Source: SHWB01 sp050246875
GTDB taxonomy: Bacteria > Pseudomonadota > Alphaproteobacteria > UBA6615
DNA length: 64,000 bases
Reading direction: 5' to 3'
NCBI GenBank assembly: GCA_050246875.1
Contig: JBFWVF010000005.1
Span: 333,011-397,010 of the forward strand
Position 1 is the stretch's first letter, and each line of letters opens with the position of its first letter. The position numbers and the translations under genes are program-made. Under the pieces are notes generated by a model, which did no database searches, was not told the DNA's origin, and was given only the letters and a program-made list of their open reading frames with translations. Below, piece after piece: positions 8,721 through 17,997 of the stretch.

Positions 8721-9671
8721 TCAGCCTTCGCTTGCGGTCGCAGCCTCAGCCTCGTCGTCCGATGCGGCGACGCCGCGCGGCGGCGAGAAGATCAGCAGGA
8801 TGGGCGAGGCCACCAGAACCGACGAGTAGGTGCCGATCAGGATGCCCCAGATGATGGCGATCGAGAAATCGCGGATGATCGGCCCGCCCAGCGCGACCAG
8901 CGCGAACAGTGCAAGCAGCGTGCTGAAACTGGTCATGAAGGTGCGCGACAGCGTCTGGTTGATCGCGCCGTTGAGCAGTTCCGGCATCGGCATGCGCTTG
9001 TAGCGGCGCAGGTTCTCGCGCACGCGGTCGAACACCACGACCGTGTCGTTGATCGAGTAGCCGGCCACCGTGAGGACCGCCGCGACCGTCGACAGGTTGA
9101 ACTCGTGCTGGGTCAGCGCGAACAGGCCGATGATCGAGACCACATCGTGGGCCAGCGCGATGATGGCGGCGACGCCGAACTGCCATTCGAAGCGGAACCA
9201 GACATAGGCCATGATCGCGAGCAGCGACAGCACCACCGCCAGCGTTGCCGCCTCGATCAGTTCCCCGCCGACCTTCGGCCCGACGAACTCCGTGCGCCGG
9301 TATTCCGCGGCCGTCGCACCGAGCGCGTCCTTGGCCCGGCTGATGGCCGCGAGCTGTGCGGCTTCGTCGCCGTCCTGGCGCTGGATGCGGATCAGCACCA
9401 CGTCCGGCGCCCCGAACTCCTGGATCTGGACTTCGCCGAGGCCGAGGCCGCCGAGCGTCTCGCGCAATTCGGACACGTCCGCGACGGCGGCCGTCTTCAC
9501 CTCGATCAGGATGCCGCCGCGAAAATCGATGCCGAAATTCAGGCCGTTGACGGCGAACAGGATCACCGAGGCAAGCGTCAGCACCGCCGAGAAGACATAG
9601 GCGTAGACGCGCCGGCCGATGAAATCGATCCGCGTGTTCGGCGGAATGAACTGGATGGGCCGCAGGGCCAC
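8721..9671 (-). CDS. secF: Protein translocase subunit SecF
   Basis: SecF works with SecD in the inner membrane to drive late steps of Sec export using the proton gradient. The 316-residue chain has TM1 near residues 17-38, the GIDFRGGILIEV motif, a periplasmic domain, and the C-terminal block with GYSINDTVVVFDRVREN (TM4 region) and ISRTxxTS-like NQTLSRTFMTSF. I place the start at the GTG at 9671, 15 bases after the secD stop with GGAG before it. An upstream extension in the same frame would overlap secD and add a non-SecF leader. Third gene of yajC-secD-secF. Confidence 0.93.
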   Translation of the reverse strand: MALRPIQFIPPNTRIDFIGRRVYAYVFSAVLTLASVILFAVNGLNFGIDFRGGILIEVKTAAVADVSELRETLGGLGLGEVQIQEFGAPDVVLIRIQRQDGDEAAQLAAISRAKDALGATAAEYRRTEFVGPKVGGELIEAATLAVVLSLLAIMAYVWFRFEWQFGVAAIIALAHDVVSIIGLFALTQHEFNLSTVAAVLTVAGYSINDTVVVFDRVRENLRRYKRMPMPELLNGAINQTLSRTFMTSFSTLLALFALVALGGPIIRDFSIAIIWGILIGTYSSVLVASPILLIFSPPRGVAASDDEAEAATASEG

Positions 9672-9685
9672 GATGCGTCTCCGCC

Positions 9686-11266
9686 TCAGATCGGGATGGC
9701 CTGCGGCCGGCGGCGGCGCAGCCACCAGACCACAAGTACGCGTGTCACCATGATCGCGGTGAACATCGACGACATGACGCCGATCGACAGCGTCACGGCG
9801 AAGCCGCGGATCGGCCCGGTGCCGAACTGGAACAGCAGCAGGGCGGCAATCAGTGTCGTCAGGTTCGAGTCGATGATCGTCGTCATCGCCCGCCGGTAGC
9901 CGGCGTCGATGGCCGATATCGGCGTGCGTCCGGCGCGTATCTCCTCGCGGATGCGCTCGAAGATCAGGACATTGGCGTCGACCGCCATGCCCATGGTGAG
10001 GACGATGCCGGCGATGCCCGGCAGCGTCAGCGTCGCCTGCAGCGCCGACAGGATCGCCATCAGCAGGAACAGGTTGAAGACCAGCGCCACGCTGGCCATC
10101 AACCCGAACAGCCCGTACGCGATGATCATGATGGCGACGACGAGGAAGAAGCCGGCGATCGCGGCGACCTTGCCCGCCTCGATCGAGTCGCGGCCGAGGC
10201 CCGGGCCGATCGTGCGTTCTTCGAGAATGTTGATGTCGGCCGGCAGTGCGCCCGCTCGCAGCACCAGCGCGAGGTCGTTGACCTCCTGAACCGTGAAGTT
10301 GCCGGTGATGATGCCGCTGCCGCCAAGGATCGGCGACTGGATGGTCGGTGCGCTGACGACCTTGTTGTCGAGCACGATGGCCAGACGCTCGTGGACGTGC
10401 TGGCTGGTGACGTCGCCGAAGCGGCGGGCCCCGACGGCGTCGAAGCGGAAGGATACGACCGGCCGGCCGTCCTGGAACGACGGCTGGGCATCGACGAGCT
10501 GGTCGCCGGCGACGACGACCTCGCGGCGCACGACGAAGGGCGTCTCCGGCCGCGTCGCGGAGGCCGGTTCGATCAGCAGCATGGAGCCGGCCGGCACCCG
10601 TCCCGCCATCGCGTCGGACAGGCTCGCGCCTTCGTCGACGAGGTGGAACGTCAGCTTGGCGGTCCGGCTGAGGATCTGCTTGAGATGCTCGGGATTGTCG
10701 ATGCCGGGTACTTCGACAAGGATACGGTCGTCGCCCTGGCGCTGGATCGAGGGTTCGGTCGTGCCGAGTTCGTCGACACGCCGCCGGACGATCTCGATCG
10801 ACTGCTCGACGACCGTCGCGATACGCCGCTGGCGCGCGTCCTCTGTCAGTTCCAGCCGGATCTGCCGGTCGCCGACACTGGCCACGCGGAGGTCGCTGTC
10901 GATCGCGCCGACACGCTCGACCGCCTCGGCCCGGTCAGCCGCCTCGAGCAGCGTGAACACCACGGCATTGTCGGTGACGCCGAGGCCGGTGTAGCCGATG
11001 CGCTCGCCGCCACGCCGGCGAAGCTGCTGGCGTACCTCCGCCTCGACGCTCTGCAGGTGCTGGCGCACCGCCGCGGCGGCTTCCACCTCCAGCAGCAGCG
11101 ACGCGCCGCCTTGCAGGTCGAGGCCCAGCGAGACCTGGCGATGCGGCAGGAAGCCGGGCAGGTCCTCGAAGGTCGACTTGGCGAACAGGTTCGGCAGCGC
11201 ATAGACGACCGCCAGCAGGCAGACGACCAGCGTCGTCACCACCGACCAGCGCGACAGATTGACCAT
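9686..11266 (-). CDS. secD: Protein translocase subunit SecD
   Basis: A 526-residue SecD with TM1 at about residues 7-27, then the motif LGLDLQGGASLLLEV, the large periplasmic domain carrying VEVPGIDNPEHLKQIL (P1 domain), and five further TM helices including GIVLTMGMAVDANVLIFERIREE, the conserved proton-path region. Length is shorter than E. coli SecD (about 615) but normal for alphaproteobacteria. ATG at 11266, 21 bases after the yajC stop. Confidence 0.96.
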   Translation of the reverse strand: MVNLSRWSVVTTLVVCLLAVVYALPNLFAKSTFEDLPGFLPHRQVSLGLDLQGGASLLLEVEAAAAVRQHLQSVEAEVRQQLRRRGGERIGYTGLGVTDNAVVFTLLEAADRAEAVERVGAIDSDLRVASVGDRQIRLELTEDARQRRIATVVEQSIEIVRRRVDELGTTEPSIQRQGDDRILVEVPGIDNPEHLKQILSRTAKLTFHLVDEGASLSDAMAGRVPAGSMLLIEPASATRPETPFVVRREVVVAGDQLVDAQPSFQDGRPVVSFRFDAVGARRFGDVTSQHVHERLAIVLDNKVVSAPTIQSPILGGSGIITGNFTVQEVNDLALVLRAGALPADINILEERTIGPGLGRDSIEAGKVAAIAGFFLVVAIMIIAYGLFGLMASVALVFNLFLLMAILSALQATLTLPGIAGIVLTMGMAVDANVLIFERIREEIRAGRTPISAIDAGYRRAMTTIIDSNLTTLIAALLLFQFGTGPIRGFAVTLSIGVMSSMFTAIMVTRVLVVWWLRRRRPQAIPI

Positions 11267-11287
11267 GGGAGCGCCCCTTCGCGGGCG

Positions 11288-11692
11288 TTACTTCCTGCCG
11301 AACAGCGAGCCGAGCAGCCCGGCCGGCTTCTGCGCCGCGCCGTCGCCGCCCCCGGCCACGGTCGTCACGCCGCCGGCGGGCTGGTTCTTGGTCAGCACCT
11401 CGGCGATCATGCCGCGCGCCACCAGCACCTTGACGCCTTCCGCGATCTCGACCGTCAGCTCGGTGTCGTTATTGACCTTCGAAATGGTGCCGATGATGCC
11501 GCCGTTGGTGACGATGCGGTCACCGCGGCGCACCCGGCCCAGCATCTCGCGATGATCCTTCGCCTTCTTCTGCTGCGGACGGATGAGCAGGAAGTAGAAC
11601 ACGACGAAGATGAGGACGAGCGGCAGAAAGGCCGTCAGCATGTCGCCGCCGCCACCGCCGGCGCCCTGCGCGTATGCCGGGGAAATCCACAT
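11288..11692 (-). CDS. yajC: Preprotein translocase subunit YajC
   Basis: A 134-residue single-span inner-membrane protein that associates with SecDF. The TM segment is at about residues 18-38 (MLTAFLPLVLIFVVFYFLLI), followed at once by the diagnostic RPQQKKAKDHREML and the beta domain RGDRIVTNGGIIGTISKV. A Gly/Ala-rich tail ends GLLGSLFGRK. First gene of the Sec/complex I operon; the 168-base gap to the divergent DUF815 gene probably holds the promoters for both. Confidence 0.95.
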   Translation of the reverse strand: MWISPAYAQGAGGGGGDMLTAFLPLVLIFVVFYFLLIRPQQKKAKDHREMLGRVRRGDRIVTNGGIIGTISKVNNDTELTVEIAEGVKVLVARGMIAEVLTKNQPAGGVTTVAGGGDGAAQKPAGLLGSLFGRK

Positions 11693-11859
11693 GCCGTTCT
11701 CCTGCCCGTACGGGGTTCGTTCGCGAGAGGGCGGATCATAGTCACGTGCGACGGAATTGCAACGCGCCGCCCCACCGCGCGGACGCGGCGCGTTGACCCG
11801 CCCCGGGGGGCGCCGCTAGGGTCCGCCGCCTTTCACAGTCCAGCCTTCCCCGGCCCGCG

Positions 11860-12726
11860 ATGACCGACCTGCCCGCCGCCCTCCTTGCCCGCATCGCCGA
11901 GGCGCTCGAGCGTCTGGCGCCGCCCGTGGAGGCCCAGCGTGACCTGGCCGTGGCCGATGCTTTCGTCTGGCACGCCGGCGCCAGCGAGCGCGACGGCTGG
12001 CTGGAAGCGGTGCCGAACGTCAGCCGCGTGCCGCTGGCGCTGCTCAAGGGCATCGATCACCAGGCCGACCAGTTGCTCGACAACACCCGCCGTTTCGCCG
12101 CCGGCCTGCCGGCCAACAACGCCCTGCTGTGGGGCGCGCGCGGGACCGGCAAGTCGAGCCTGATCAAGGCCGTTCACGCCAGCATCAACGCCGAGGCGCC
12201 GGGGACGCTGGTGCTGGTGGAAATCCATCGCGAGGACATTCCGAGCCTGCCGCCGCTGCTGACCATCCTGCGGGCAAGCGCGCGGCGCACCATCGTGTTC
12301 TGCGACGATCTGTCCTTCGATGCCGCCGATACTTCCTACAAGTCGCTGAAGGCGGTGCTGGAAGGCGGCATCGAGGGGCGGCCGGACAATGTCGTGTTCT
12401 ACGCCACCTCCAATCGCCGTCATCTGCTGCCGCGCGACATGATCGAGAACGAGCGCGCGACGGCCATCAACCCCGGCGAAGCGGTCGAGGAAAAGGTCTC
12501 GCTTTCGGATCGCTTCGGCCTCTGGCTGGGCTTCCACAACACCGACCAGGACACTTATCTCCGCATGGTCGAGGCCTATGTCGACCACTGGAAGCTGCCG
12601 ATCGACCGCGACACGCTGCACGCGAAGGCGCGCGAGTGGTCGGTCACGCGCGGCGCCCGTTCCGGCCGCGTCGCCTGGCAGTTTGTGCAGGATCTCGCCG
12701 GCAGCCTGGGCAAGAGGCTGGACTAG
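11860..12726 (+). CDS. DUF815 family AAA-type ATP-binding protein
   Basis: A 288-residue P-loop ATPase of the DUF815 group. The Walker A motif is LLWGARGTGKSSLIKA (about residues 88-103) and Walker B is TIVFCDDLSF. The segment KAVLEGGIEGRPDNVVFYATSNRRHL with sensor residues is highly typical of the family. The C-terminal helical lid follows (WSVTRGARSGRVAWQF). The role is not established; members are widespread and resemble DnaA/IstB-like AAA proteins. It is the only plus-strand gene between the yajC operon and nlpD and is convergent with nlpD (7-base gap). Confidence 0.85.
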   Translation: MTDLPAALLARIAEALERLAPPVEAQRDLAVADAFVWHAGASERDGWLEAVPNVSRVPLALLKGIDHQADQLLDNTRRFAAGLPANNALLWGARGTGKSSLIKAVHASINAEAPGTLVLVEIHREDIPSLPPLLTILRASARRTIVFCDDLSFDAADTSYKSLKAVLEGGIEGRPDNVVFYATSNRRHLLPRDMIENERATAINPGEAVEEKVSLSDRFGLWLGFHNTDQDTYLRMVEAYVDHWKLPIDRDTLHAKAREWSVTRGARSGRVAWQFVQDLAGSLGKRLD

Positions 12727-12733
12727 CAGCCGC

Positions 12734-13795
12734 TTATCCTGGCAGGACCGTCAGCGGGTCGATCGCCTGCCCGGCGCGACGGACCTCGAAATGCAGTTGC
12801 GGGCCGTCGACATTGCCGCTGCGGCCGACGCGCGCGACGACCTGGCCGCGCTGGACATTGTCCCCGCGCTTGACCAGCAGCGTGTCGGCATGGGCGTAGG
12901 CGGTGATCACGCCATCTTCGTGTTTGATCAGAACAAGATTACCGAAGCCCTTGATTTCATTTCCTGCATAGGCGACCACGCCGGACTGCGCCGCACGGAT
13001 GGGCGCGCCCATCGGCGCGGCGATATTGATGCCGTCGTTCTGCAGCCCGTCGCCGAGGGGGCCGAACGCCGCGACGACGCGGCCCTCGGCCGGCCAGACG
13101 AACGGACCGGTCGCGGCCGGGAGCGGCTGCGTGCCTTTCAACGGCATCGGCACCGGTTCTTCCGCCGCCGTTACGCTGACCGGGCGGGGTTTCACCCGCG
13201 GATGGGCAGCGCCGAGGTCGTCGGCCGCCCCGCCGGGCGCTCCTTCCGGTCCGGGAGCAGCCGTCGCCGTCTGCATGTCGGGCTGCGGCTGGGACACCGA
13301 CGGACGTACGCTGGGGCCGACCGACGGCAGTTCGAGGCGTTGACCGGGATGAATCACGTAGCCGGGGCCCGCGATGCCGTTCAACCGCACGATCGATGCC
13401 TGGTCCACGCCGTAGCGGCGGGCGATCAGCGATACGGATTCGCCGGTGGCGACGATATGGATGCGCGAGGCCGGCAGGCGCAACTGTTGGCCCGGCGTGA
13501 GGACGTAGGGTGCCGCGAGGCCGTTGACGTCGATCAGCTCGCGCGTCGGCACGTTGGCGGCGCGCGCGATGCCGTAGAGCGTTTCGCCGGCCTGCACGAC
13601 ATGGATGCGGTTGTAGGCGTTGCGTGCCGCGGCGAGGTCCTCGACGGTCGGCCTCTCCTGCCGGGCACTGCCGTCGTAGACCGGGGCCGGAGGCCCTGAA
13701 CGGGCGCAAGCCGCAAGCGCCACAAGCAAAAGTACGGCCACGGCCGGTTTCCAAGCCGCCCCCGACCGTTGCCCGTGACCGACTCGCCCACGCAT
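12734..13795 (-). CDS. NlpD/EnvC-type lipoprotein: two LysM domains and a degenerate LytM (M23) domain
   Basis: A 353-residue outer-envelope lipoprotein, probably an activator of cell-wall amidases at division. Residues 1-29 form a lipoprotein signal ending in the lipobox LAAC (Cys30). Two LysM repeats follow (IHVVQAGETLYGIARAANVP and IHIVATGESVSLIARRYGVD), then a Pro-rich linker and a C-terminal M23/LytM domain. The metal-site HxGxD of active enzymes reads NDGIN here, so it should not hydrolyse peptidoglycan itself, as in NlpD and EnvC. YAHAD and LHFEVR are kept. The ATG at 13795 was chosen because it gives the lipobox distance; a longer frame exists without a ribosome site. Conserved position after pcm. 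Confidence 0.85.
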   Translation of the reverse strand: MRGRVGHGQRSGAAWKPAVAVLLLVALAACARSGPPAPVYDGSARQERPTVEDLAAARNAYNRIHVVQAGETLYGIARAANVPTRELIDVNGLAAPYVLTPGQQLRLPASRIHIVATGESVSLIARRYGVDQASIVRLNGIAGPGYVIHPGQRLELPSVGPSVRPSVSQPQPDMQTATAAPGPEGAPGGAADDLGAAHPRVKPRPVSVTAAEEPVPMPLKGTQPLPAATGPFVWPAEGRVVAAFGPLGDGLQNDGINIAAPMGAPIRAAQSGVVAYAGNEIKGFGNLVLIKHEDGVITAYAHADTLLVKRGDNVQRGQVVARVGRSGNVDGPQLHFEVRRAGQAIDPLTVLPG

Positions 13796-13881
13796 GTCGA
13801 CCGCCACCCGACTTTCCACCGCTCCCGACGCCGACATCATCCGCCGCGCCCGCGCGAAGTCAATCGGGCGCCGTCGACCCG

Positions 13882-14535
13882 TCAGCCCGTCGCGGACCCC
13901 TGGGCCACGCCCGGCAGCAGCGGAACGAAGCGCACCGTCAGCAGTTTCTCGGCCGATATGGCGCCGTCGGGGCCGCGGCGATAGCGCATCAGATCCTGTG
14001 CACCGTCGCGGCTGCCGACCGGCATGACCATGGCACCCTCGCTGCCGAGCTGTTCCAGCAAGGCCGGCGGCGGCTCGGCGGCGGCGGCGGTGACCGAGAT
14101 GCGGTCGAACGGTGCCTGCTGGGGCCAACCCTTCATGCCGTCGCCGACAAGCGCCGTGATGTTGTAGAGGCGCAGGGCCTTGAAGCGCCGCTCGGCCTCG
14201 ACCGATAGCGGCCGGTGCCGCTCGATCGTGTAGACCCGGCGGCAGAGCTGGGCCAGCACGGCGGCGTGGTAGCCGGACCCGGTGCCGACCTCCAGCACCT
14301 TGTGGCGCGGATCGAGTTGCAGGGCTTCGGCCATGCGGGCGACGACATAGGGCTGCGACAGCGTCTGTCCATGCCCGATGGGAAGGGCCATGTCTTCCCA
14401 CGCCTGATCCTTGAAGGCGTCGGGCACGAACATGTCGCGCGGTATGCGTTCGATCGCCGCCAGCACGTTGGTATCGGTAATGCCCTGCGCGCGCAGATGC
14501 AGCACCAGCCGCGCGCGATGGGCGAGCGTGGTCAT
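13882..14535 (-). CDS. pcm: Protein-L-isoaspartate O-methyltransferase
   Basis: A 217-residue PIMT that uses SAM to methylate isoaspartyl residues and start their repair. Family motifs are IPRDMFVPDAF, LPIGHGQTLSQPYVVARM, the SAM motif VLEVGTGSGYHAAVLAQL and RVYTIERH. The start ATG at 14535 overlaps the surE stop by four bases (ATGA), giving translational coupling. The surE-pcm-nlpD order is widely conserved. Confidence 0.95.
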   Translation of the reverse strand: MTTLAHRARLVLHLRAQGITDTNVLAAIERIPRDMFVPDAFKDQAWEDMALPIGHGQTLSQPYVVARMAEALQLDPRHKVLEVGTGSGYHAAVLAQLCRRVYTIERHRPLSVEAERRFKALRLYNITALVGDGMKGWPQQAPFDRISVTAAAAEPPPALLEQLGSEGAMVMPVGSRDGAQDLMRYRRGPDGAISAEKLLTVRFVPLLPGVAQGSATG

Positions 14536-15338
14536 TTCGCCTTCGCTGCATCCGGAAACGACTTGCGCAACGATGACATGCCGCGCCGGTCGGTGAGATC
14601 GAGGGCAACCGGCGTCACCGAGACGTAGCCGCGCGCGACCGCTTCGAGATCCGTGCCCCTGCGCGCCTTGACGTCGAGCGACAGCGGACCGAGCCAGTAA
14701 TAGCGCCCGCCGCGCGGGTGACGTGCCTCGACGATGCCGCCGCCCATGACGCGCTCGCCCTGCGCCGTCACCGCGATGCCCTTGACCTCGTCGGCCGGCA
14801 GATCGGGGAAGTTGACGTTGATCAGCGTGCGCGGGCGCCAGCTCGTGGCGATCAGCTTTTGCAACACCTCGGGGCCCCACTTCTCCGCCGTCGGCCAGTG
14901 CACGCGCCGCCAGTCGGAGAGTTGCTGGGAGAGGGCGACTGACGGTATGCCGAGCAGCGCGCCTTCCATCGCCGCCGACACGGTGCCGGAATAGGTGATG
15001 TGGTCGCCCATGTTCTCGCCGCGATTGACGCCGGAGAGCACGAGGTCGGGCGGCCGGTCCTTCATAACCTGCTGGATGCCGAGCAGCACGGCATCGGTCG
15101 GCGTGCCGGCGACGGAGTAGCGCCGGGGTGCCAGGCGCGAAATGAACAGCGGCGTGCGGAAGGTCAGCGAGTGCCCGGCGCCCGACTGCTCCTGCTCCGG
15201 CGCGACGATCCAGACGTCCTTCGTCAGCTTGCGCGCGATGCGTTCGAGAACCTTGAGGCCGGGCGCGCGCACACCGTCGTCGTTCGACAGCAGGATGCGC
15301 ATGTCCTCGGTGCGCTTGGGGAACTTGTAGTCAGCCAC
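14532..15338 (-). CDS. surE: 5'/3'-nucleotidase SurE
   Basis: A metal-dependent survival-protein nucleotidase of 268 residues that removes phosphate from nucleoside monophosphates. The family signature RILLSNDDGVRAPGL holds the metal aspartates; LVLSGVNRGENMG and TYSGTVSAAMEG are equally diagnostic. I use the GTG at 15338: GGAG lies eight bases before it and it overlaps the serS stop by eight bases. An ATG at 15302 that would begin MRILLSNDDG is the alternative. Confidence 0.93.
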   Translation of the reverse strand: MADYKFPKRTEDMRILLSNDDGVRAPGLKVLERIARKLTKDVWIVAPEQEQSGAGHSLTFRTPLFISRLAPRRYSVAGTPTDAVLLGIQQVMKDRPPDLVLSGVNRGENMGDHITYSGTVSAAMEGALLGIPSVALSQQLSDWRRVHWPTAEKWGPEVLQKLIATSWRPRTLINVNFPDLPADEVKGIAVTAQGERVMGGGIVEARHPRGGRYYWLGPLSLDVKARRGTDLEAVARGYVSVTPVALDLTDRRGMSSLRKSFPDAAKAK

Positions 15339-16611
15339 CGATGCGCTCCAGCCCGCCCATGTATGGCCGCAGCACGTTGGGCACGACGATGCTGCCGTCC
15401 TCTTGCTGGTAGTTCTCCAGCATGGCGATCAGCGCGCGGCCGACGGCGATGCCCGAACCGTTGAGCGTGTGCACGAAGCGCGGCGCGCCCTTGCCGTCGC
15501 CGGCCTTGAAGCGGGCGTTCATGCGCCGGGCCTGGAAGTCGCGCGTGTTCGAGCAGCTCGAGATTTCGCGATAGGTGCCCTGTCCCGGCAGCCAGACCTC
15601 GATGTCGTAGGTCCTGGCGGCGCCGAATCCGGTATCGCCGGCGCACAGCACGACGGTGCGGAACGGCAGGTCGAGACGCTTGAGCACCGTCTCGGCGCAG
15701 TCCGTCATGCGCTGGTGCTCCTCGCCCGAACGGTCGGGGTGAGCGATCGACACGAGCTCGACCTTGTAGAACTGGTGCTGCCGCAGCATGCCGCGCGTGT
15801 CCTTGCCGGCGGCACCCGCCTCGGCACGGAAGCACGCCGTCCAGGCGGTGTAGCGCAGCGGCAGGTCGGCCTCGGCCAGCGTCTCGCCGGCCACGAGGTT
15901 GGTCAGGGGGACCTCGGCGGTCGGAACAAGCCAGAATTCATCGCCAACGCGAAATAGATCCTCGGCGAACTTGGGCAACTGCCCGGTGCCGTGCAGCGCC
16001 GCGTCGCGCACCAGCAGCGGCGGGCTGACCTCGGTGTAGCCGAACTCGGTCGTGTGCAGATCGAGCATGAACTGGGCCAGCGCCCGCTCGAGGCGGGCGA
16101 GCGGTCCCTTCAGCACCGTGAAGCGGGCGCCCGACAGCTTCGCCGCGCGCTCGAAGTCCATCAGGCCGAGTGCTTCGCCAAGTTCGAAGTGCTGCCGGGC
16201 CGGAAAGCCGAATTCGCGTGGCGCGCCGTTCCGCCGCAGCTCGACGTTGCCGCTTTCGTCCATGCCGTCCGGCACATCGGCATCGAGCACGTTCGGCAAT
16301 TCGGCCAGCAGGCGGTCGAGCGCGGCCGCAGCCTCGTCCTCCTCCTGTTCCAGCGCCTGCGCCCGGTCCTTGAGGGTGGCGACTTCGGCCTTCAGGGCCT
16401 CGGCCTCGTCCTTGCGGCCTTGCGCCATGGCGCGGCCGATGTCTTTGGACGCGGCATTGCGCCGGGTCTGCAACTCTTGGAATTCGGTCTGCTTGCCGCG
16501 TCGCACCGCGTCGGCCGCCAATACCGTCGCTGCCGCCGCCGGCGCGCCACGTCGCGCCAGCGCCTTATCGAGCGCCTCGGGATTGTCACGGATCCAGCGG
16601 ATGTCGAGCAT
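15331..16611 (-). CDS. serS: Serine-tRNA ligase
   Basis: Class II aminoacyl-tRNA synthetase of 426 residues. The N-terminal coiled-coil arm that grips the long variable loop of tRNA-Ser spans about residues 28-105 (heptads in LQTRRNAASKDIGRAMAQG and LKDRAQALEQEEDEA). Motif 2 appears as FRAEAGAAGKDTRGMLRQHQF and motif 3 near the end as LNGSGIAVGRALIAMLENYQ. Length and start (ATG 16611, MLDIRWIRDNPEALDKAL) are standard. Confidence 0.97.
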   Translation of the reverse strand: MLDIRWIRDNPEALDKALARRGAPAAAATVLAADAVRRGKQTEFQELQTRRNAASKDIGRAMAQGRKDEAEALKAEVATLKDRAQALEQEEDEAAAALDRLLAELPNVLDADVPDGMDESGNVELRRNGAPREFGFPARQHFELGEALGLMDFERAAKLSGARFTVLKGPLARLERALAQFMLDLHTTEFGYTEVSPPLLVRDAALHGTGQLPKFAEDLFRVGDEFWLVPTAEVPLTNLVAGETLAEADLPLRYTAWTACFRAEAGAAGKDTRGMLRQHQFYKVELVSIAHPDRSGEEHQRMTDCAETVLKRLDLPFRTVVLCAGDTGFGAARTYDIEVWLPGQGTYREISSCSNTRDFQARRMNARFKAGDGKGAPRFVHTLNGSGIAVGRALIAMLENYQQEDGSIVVPNVLRPYMGGLERIGG

Positions 16612-16693
16612 GGCGGAACGGCGGCCCAGGCTGGCGACGAGTCGGGGTCGTTATAGGGACCGCTCGCCGCGTCGGTCCAGCGTGGCCCCGCCG

Positions 16694-17515
16694 CTATTGC
16701 GCCGCCGCCTCCTCGCGCTCGGCGGTGCGGCGGGCGCGACGCTCCATCAGGACGGAGATCCAGATCGAAACCTCGTAGAGCCCGATCATCGGGATCGCCA
16801 GGGCGAGCTGCGACAGGGGATCGGGCGGCGTCAGGATGGCGGCGGCGATGAAGGCGATGACGATCGCATAGCGCCGCTTGGCCTTCAGCGTTTCGACGCC
16901 GACGAGGCCGGCGCGGACCAGCAGCGTCAGCACGACCGGCATCTCGAAGGTCAGACCGAAGGCGAAGATCAGCCGCATGACGAGGCCGAGATACTCGTTG
17001 ACCTTCGGCTCGAGCTGGATGGCGAGGTGGCCACCACCGGCAGCCTGCTCGAAACCGGCGAAGAACTGCCAGGCGAGCGGCATGACGATGTAGTAGACGA
17101 AGGCCCCGCCGGAGAAGAACAGAACCGGCGTCGCCAGCAGGAATGGCAGGAAGGCCGCCTTCTCGCGGCGATAGAGGCCAGGGGCGACGAAGCGCCAGAT
17201 CTGGCTGGCGATCACCGGGAAGGACAGGAAGGCGGCGGCGAAGAAGGCCACCTTCACATCGGTGAAGAACTTCTCGTGCAGCGCCGTGTAGATCAGCCGG
17301 CGCCCTTCCTGGCCTTCCCAGAGATGGGCCAGCGGCTCGACGAGGAAGTTGAAGAGCTCCTCGGCGACGCCGAAGCAGGCGAAGAAGAGCACGATGAACG
17401 CCGCCGCACACCACATCAGCCGGCGGCGCAACTCGATCAGGTGGTCGAGCAGCGGCATGGTGGCGCCGTCGGCCTCCCCGCTCGCGGCCGCGTCCCCGCT
17501 ATCGTTCGTGCTCAC
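16694..17515 (-). CDS. tatC: Twin-arginine translocase subunit TatC
   Basis: A 273-residue six-helix protein that recognises twin-arginine signal peptides. After an acidic cytoplasmic N-terminus, the invariant block LLDHLIELRRRLMW precedes TM1; the loop after it holds FLVEPLAHL. The start is a GTG at 17515 whose GTGA overlaps the tatB stop, with no better ATG. Last of tatA-tatB-tatC. Confidence 0.95.
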   Translation of the reverse strand: MSTNDSGDAAASGEADGATMPLLDHLIELRRRLMWCAAAFIVLFFACFGVAEELFNFLVEPLAHLWEGQEGRRLIYTALHEKFFTDVKVAFFAAAFLSFPVIASQIWRFVAPGLYRREKAAFLPFLLATPVLFFSGGAFVYYIVMPLAWQFFAGFEQAAGGGHLAIQLEPKVNEYLGLVMRLIFAFGLTFEMPVVLTLLVRAGLVGVETLKAKRRYAIVIAFIAAAILTPPDPLSQLALAIPMIGLYEVSIWISVLMERRARRTAEREEAAAQ

Positions 17516-17940
17516 GTCTGCCCTGCTTTTGACGGTGTCGCTGGAGCCTCCGCCGGGTCCGCGGCCGTCGGCGCGGCCATCACGGGGGTCGTGGCCGCCG
17601 CCGCTGCGGCCGCGGAGGTTGCCGCCGCGTCGGCACCCGGTGTGCGGATCGGATTGCCGCTGGTCGGGTCCCAGGCGTCGCCGTAGTCGAGGCCGAGGGC
17701 CTTTTCCGTCTCGCGGCCGGGGTCGACATCGGTCATGCGCTGGAGGTCGCGCTTGACCTCGTCGACGCCGGTTTCCCGCGCCATTTCCTCAAGGCTCGAC
17801 TGGAAATCCCACGCCATGCGTCGGATCTTGCGGACCAGGCCGGAGACGGTGCGCACCGTCGCCGGCAGGTCGCGCGGCCCGATGAAGATCAGCGCCACCA
17901 CGACGATGACCAGCAACTCCGACCAGCCGAGATCGAACAT
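17512..17940 (-). CDS. tatB: Sec-independent translocase subunit TatB
   Basis: A 142-residue TatB. It begins MFDLGWSELLVIVVVALIFIG with the conserved E8 in the single TM helix, then the GPRDLP hinge and an amphipathic helix with basic residues, and ends in a low-complexity Ala/Pro/Thr tail. TatB with TatC forms the Tat signal-peptide receptor. The tatC start overlaps its stop. Confidence 0.95.
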   Translation of the reverse strand: MFDLGWSELLVIVVVALIFIGPRDLPATVRTVSGLVRKIRRMAWDFQSSLEEMARETGVDEVKRDLQRMTDVDPGRETEKALGLDYGDAWDPTSGNPIRTPGADAAATSAAAAAAATTPVMAAPTAADPAEAPATPSKAGQT

Positions 17941-17997
17941 CGTCTTACCCGTTGCCCGGGCCGCGGCCCCGCAGCGCCGGCGGGTTGCCGGCGCGCA

